From: Leptolyngbya sp. PCC 7375
Lineage (GTDB): Bacteria; Cyanobacteriota; Cyanobacteriia; Phormidesmidales; Phormidesmidaceae
DNA: 64,000 nucleotides
NCBI RefSeq assembly: GCF_000316115.1
Contig: NZ_JH993797.1
Coordinates: forward strand, 3,582,486 to 3,646,485
Direction of reading: 5' to 3'
Part shown: one piece after another, positions 62,779-64,000 of the stretch
Layout: every line of letters begins with the position of its first letter
How positions within the stretch are numbered: the first letter of the stretch is position 1
Translations under genes and position numbers: made by a program
Notes under the pieces: generated by a model
The model's input: the letters and a program-made list of their open reading frames with translations, nothing else
What the model was told of the DNA's origin: nothing
Database searches by the model: none

Positions 62779-63504
62779 CTAAACTCGGCGCGTCAGGGTC
62801 ATCCCATGACTATCCGTGCCACAGGTACTGAGTAGATCATAGGTATCTGCCAGCCCTTGCACCCGTTCTGTTTTTTTGGGTGTAGGTCGCCATTCAGGCG
62901 GGTGGTCGTAGGCATAATACGTTTCCACACCATCAATGCCCAAGGCGGCTGCGGCTGGAATCAGCTCTTCAGGGGGGCGGCGGTAGCGCACTGGATGGGC
63001 CAAAACAGCAACCCCTCCAGCCGCTTGAATTGCTCGGATGACGACTGCGGCATCACGGTCATTCCCGCTGGGAGACCCCCCTTGCAAATAATGCTTGAAG
63101 GCTGCATGTTCTGGATTAAACGCGTAGCCCAGGATATGGACATCCACATCCAGCAAGCTAGACGTAATTTCAACACCACACCAGAGCCTGGGTAGTTTTG
63201 CCTGATGACTGGCCGACCAAGTTGACGGGTGCTTCCACCGCCAACTTTCCAACCATTGACAGGCTTGTTTATAGCCTTGAATCGTATGGTGGTCCGTAAT
63301 GGAAAATCCCTTAAGTTGAAGACCAATAGCTTGCTCCATCAGCTCACCAGGACTAAGCTTCCCATCGGAGCAATGGGTATGCATATGAAAGTTGTAGTGA
63401 TGGGGACAACTGTGGTGAGTAATCTGCTGAAAAACCTGTTGTAATTCTTGGGCAGATTGGCTAGTCAAATGACGCGAACGAGGGTAGGCAGAGGGCTCAG
63501 CCAT
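62779..63504 (-). CDS. PHP-domain phosphoesterase
   Basis: A 241-residue metallo-phosphoesterase of the PHP superfamily. The N-terminal metal motif is FHMHTHCSDGKLSPGELMEQ, then FSITDHHTIQGY, AVLAHPVRY and CGTDSH near the end. The family includes nucleoside-phosphate and RNA/DNA phosphoesterases such as the 3',5'-nucleoside bisphosphate phosphatase. The substrate is not set. The ATG at 63504 (MAEPSAYPRSRHL) gives a short lead before the domain. It is convergent with the TonB-like gene. Confidence 0.88.
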   Translation of the reverse strand: MAEPSAYPRSRHLTSQSAQELQQVFQQITHHSCPHHYNFHMHTHCSDGKLSPGELMEQAIGLQLKGFSITDHHTIQGYKQACQWLESWRWKHPSTWSASHQAKLPRLWCGVEITSSLLDVDVHILGYAFNPEHAAFKHYLQGGSPSGNDRDAAVVIRAIQAAGGVAVLAHPVRYRRPPEELIPAAAALGIDGVETYYAYDHPPEWRPTPKKTERVQGLADTYDLLSTCGTDSHGMTLTRRV

Positions 63505-63754
63505 GGATAGAGCTAAAAACTATTGCATGATACTAATATACCCAAAACTCTTAGACCATAAGGGCTGAAGAGCCTTCTACTCCGAGAATTATCTTTCCAG
63601 AAGAGTGCAGCTAGATCGTCCAATACCTCTGAATTCGAGTTGTTGACATCGATCAACCCATTTCCCTTTATCAGGAAGGTAAGTACGATAAAACACCTCA
63701 CTGACAAAGGAAAATAGCTCTATTGTTAATCGTTGGAGTTAGACAACTCTCTTA

Positions 63755-63842
63755 AATAAGTAGGTAATAAGTAGGTAATAAGTAGGTAATAAGTAGGTAA
63801 TAAGTAGGTAATAAGTAGGTAATAAGTAGGTAATAAGTAGGT
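63755..63842. repeat. 11-bp tandem repeat, eight copies
   Basis: Eight uninterrupted copies of aataagtaggt run from 63755 to 63842. The unit is one helical turn of DNA. The array lies in a 361-bp intergenic space and 23 bp before the 3' end of the DUF2811 gene. Confidence 0.95.
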
Positions 63843-63865
63843 CCCATTTACCCAAACACCCCTTA

Positions 63866-64000
63866 TTAGGCAGCGTAATTGAACAGAGTATCTAGATAAA
63901 CTTTGGACGTTCGACGATCGCTGTCACCGTTTTGCAAAAGGAATAACGACAGCGCTGCCGAAAATACCCGATCCTGATCCCATGCAGGATGATTCTCCAA
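63866..64000 (-). CDS. DUF2811 family protein, 3' part
   Basis: The last 45 codons of a leftward gene whose start is beyond the window. The visible part reads LENHPAWDQDRVFSAALSLF, then LLQNGDSDRRTSKVYLDTLF and ends NYAA. This fits the C-terminal region of DUF2811, a small cyanobacterial family of unknown function. It is incomplete only because the window ends. Confidence 0.75.
   Translation of the reverse strand: MENHPAWDQDRVFSAALSLFLLQNGDSDRRTSKVYLDTLFNYAA

Noticed and set aside
1..64000. tRNA, rRNA or tmRNA genes
   Set aside because: I looked for T-arm sequences of the GGTTCRANYCC type with a suitable cloverleaf and found none that could be supported by eye. A covariance-model scan would decide.

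Overview
This is a piece of a cyanobacterial chromosome. It carries psbM, psbB (CP47) and psbT, a BchM-independent set of plant-type housekeeping genes (ferredoxin-like protein, S1, nrdR, trpD, cobQ, hisG, dnaX), a fatty acid desaturase with three His boxes, and many GCGATCGC (HIP1) octamers. The species is not identifiable with confidence from the sequence alone.

Layout. 1-4.3 kb is a genomic junkyard: one end of an ISKra4-type insertion sequence that has cut a NACHT NTPase gene, then relics of an HNH nuclease, its small partner gene and a HEAT-type protein, an intact Uma2 nuclease gene and a 302-bp MITE. 4.3-29.2 kb is ordinary core genome: an ABC exporter, an LpxB-related glycosyltransferase, a Ski2-type RNA helicase, Npun_F0494 family protein, cobQ, a TauE/SafE permease, psbM, a 2Fe-2S protein, psbB-psbT-nrdR, rpsA, a HAD hydrolase, a BlaI/M56-peptidase pair, dnaX, an anti-sigma-type kinase, an NblB-like HEAT protein, a CBS protein, an MFS transporter and trpD.

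29.3-47.5 kb is a full type I-D CRISPR-Cas locus: a divergent WYL regulator, cas3 (helicase only), cas10d with an HD nuclease motif, csc2, csc1, cas6, cas4, cas1, cas2 and an array of 28 repeats (the last one degenerate) and 27 spacers. The locus is unusual in three ways. A 3.85-kb block separates cas3 from cas10d; it contains a small coiled-coil gene split by a second, almost identical ISKra4 copy, a Uma2 relic, a REP-like/RAYT transposase module and an intact Uma2 gene. A 134-codon gene lies in reverse orientation between csc1 and cas6. A 52-codon gene overlaps the start of cas4. An in-frame TTG with a consensus Shine-Dalgarno inside cas10d marks the likely start of the small subunit Cas11d.

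47.5-64 kb returns to core genome: putA, a broken Uma2 gene, an HD phosphohydrolase, a secreted endonuclease/phosphatase-family protein, a second ABC exporter, hisG, a methionine gamma-lyase-family PLP enzyme, a desC-like desaturase, a zinc-ribbon membrane protein, a Na+/H+ antiporter with an RCK domain, a TonB-like protein, a PHP phosphoesterase and, running off the end, a DUF2811 protein.

A recurring signature is short tandem duplication at the 3' ends of genes (nblB-like, the endonuclease/phosphatase gene, the zinc-ribbon gene, the TonB gene), along with short dispersed repeats that have entered reading frames (cas6, putA). No tRNA or rRNA gene was seen.
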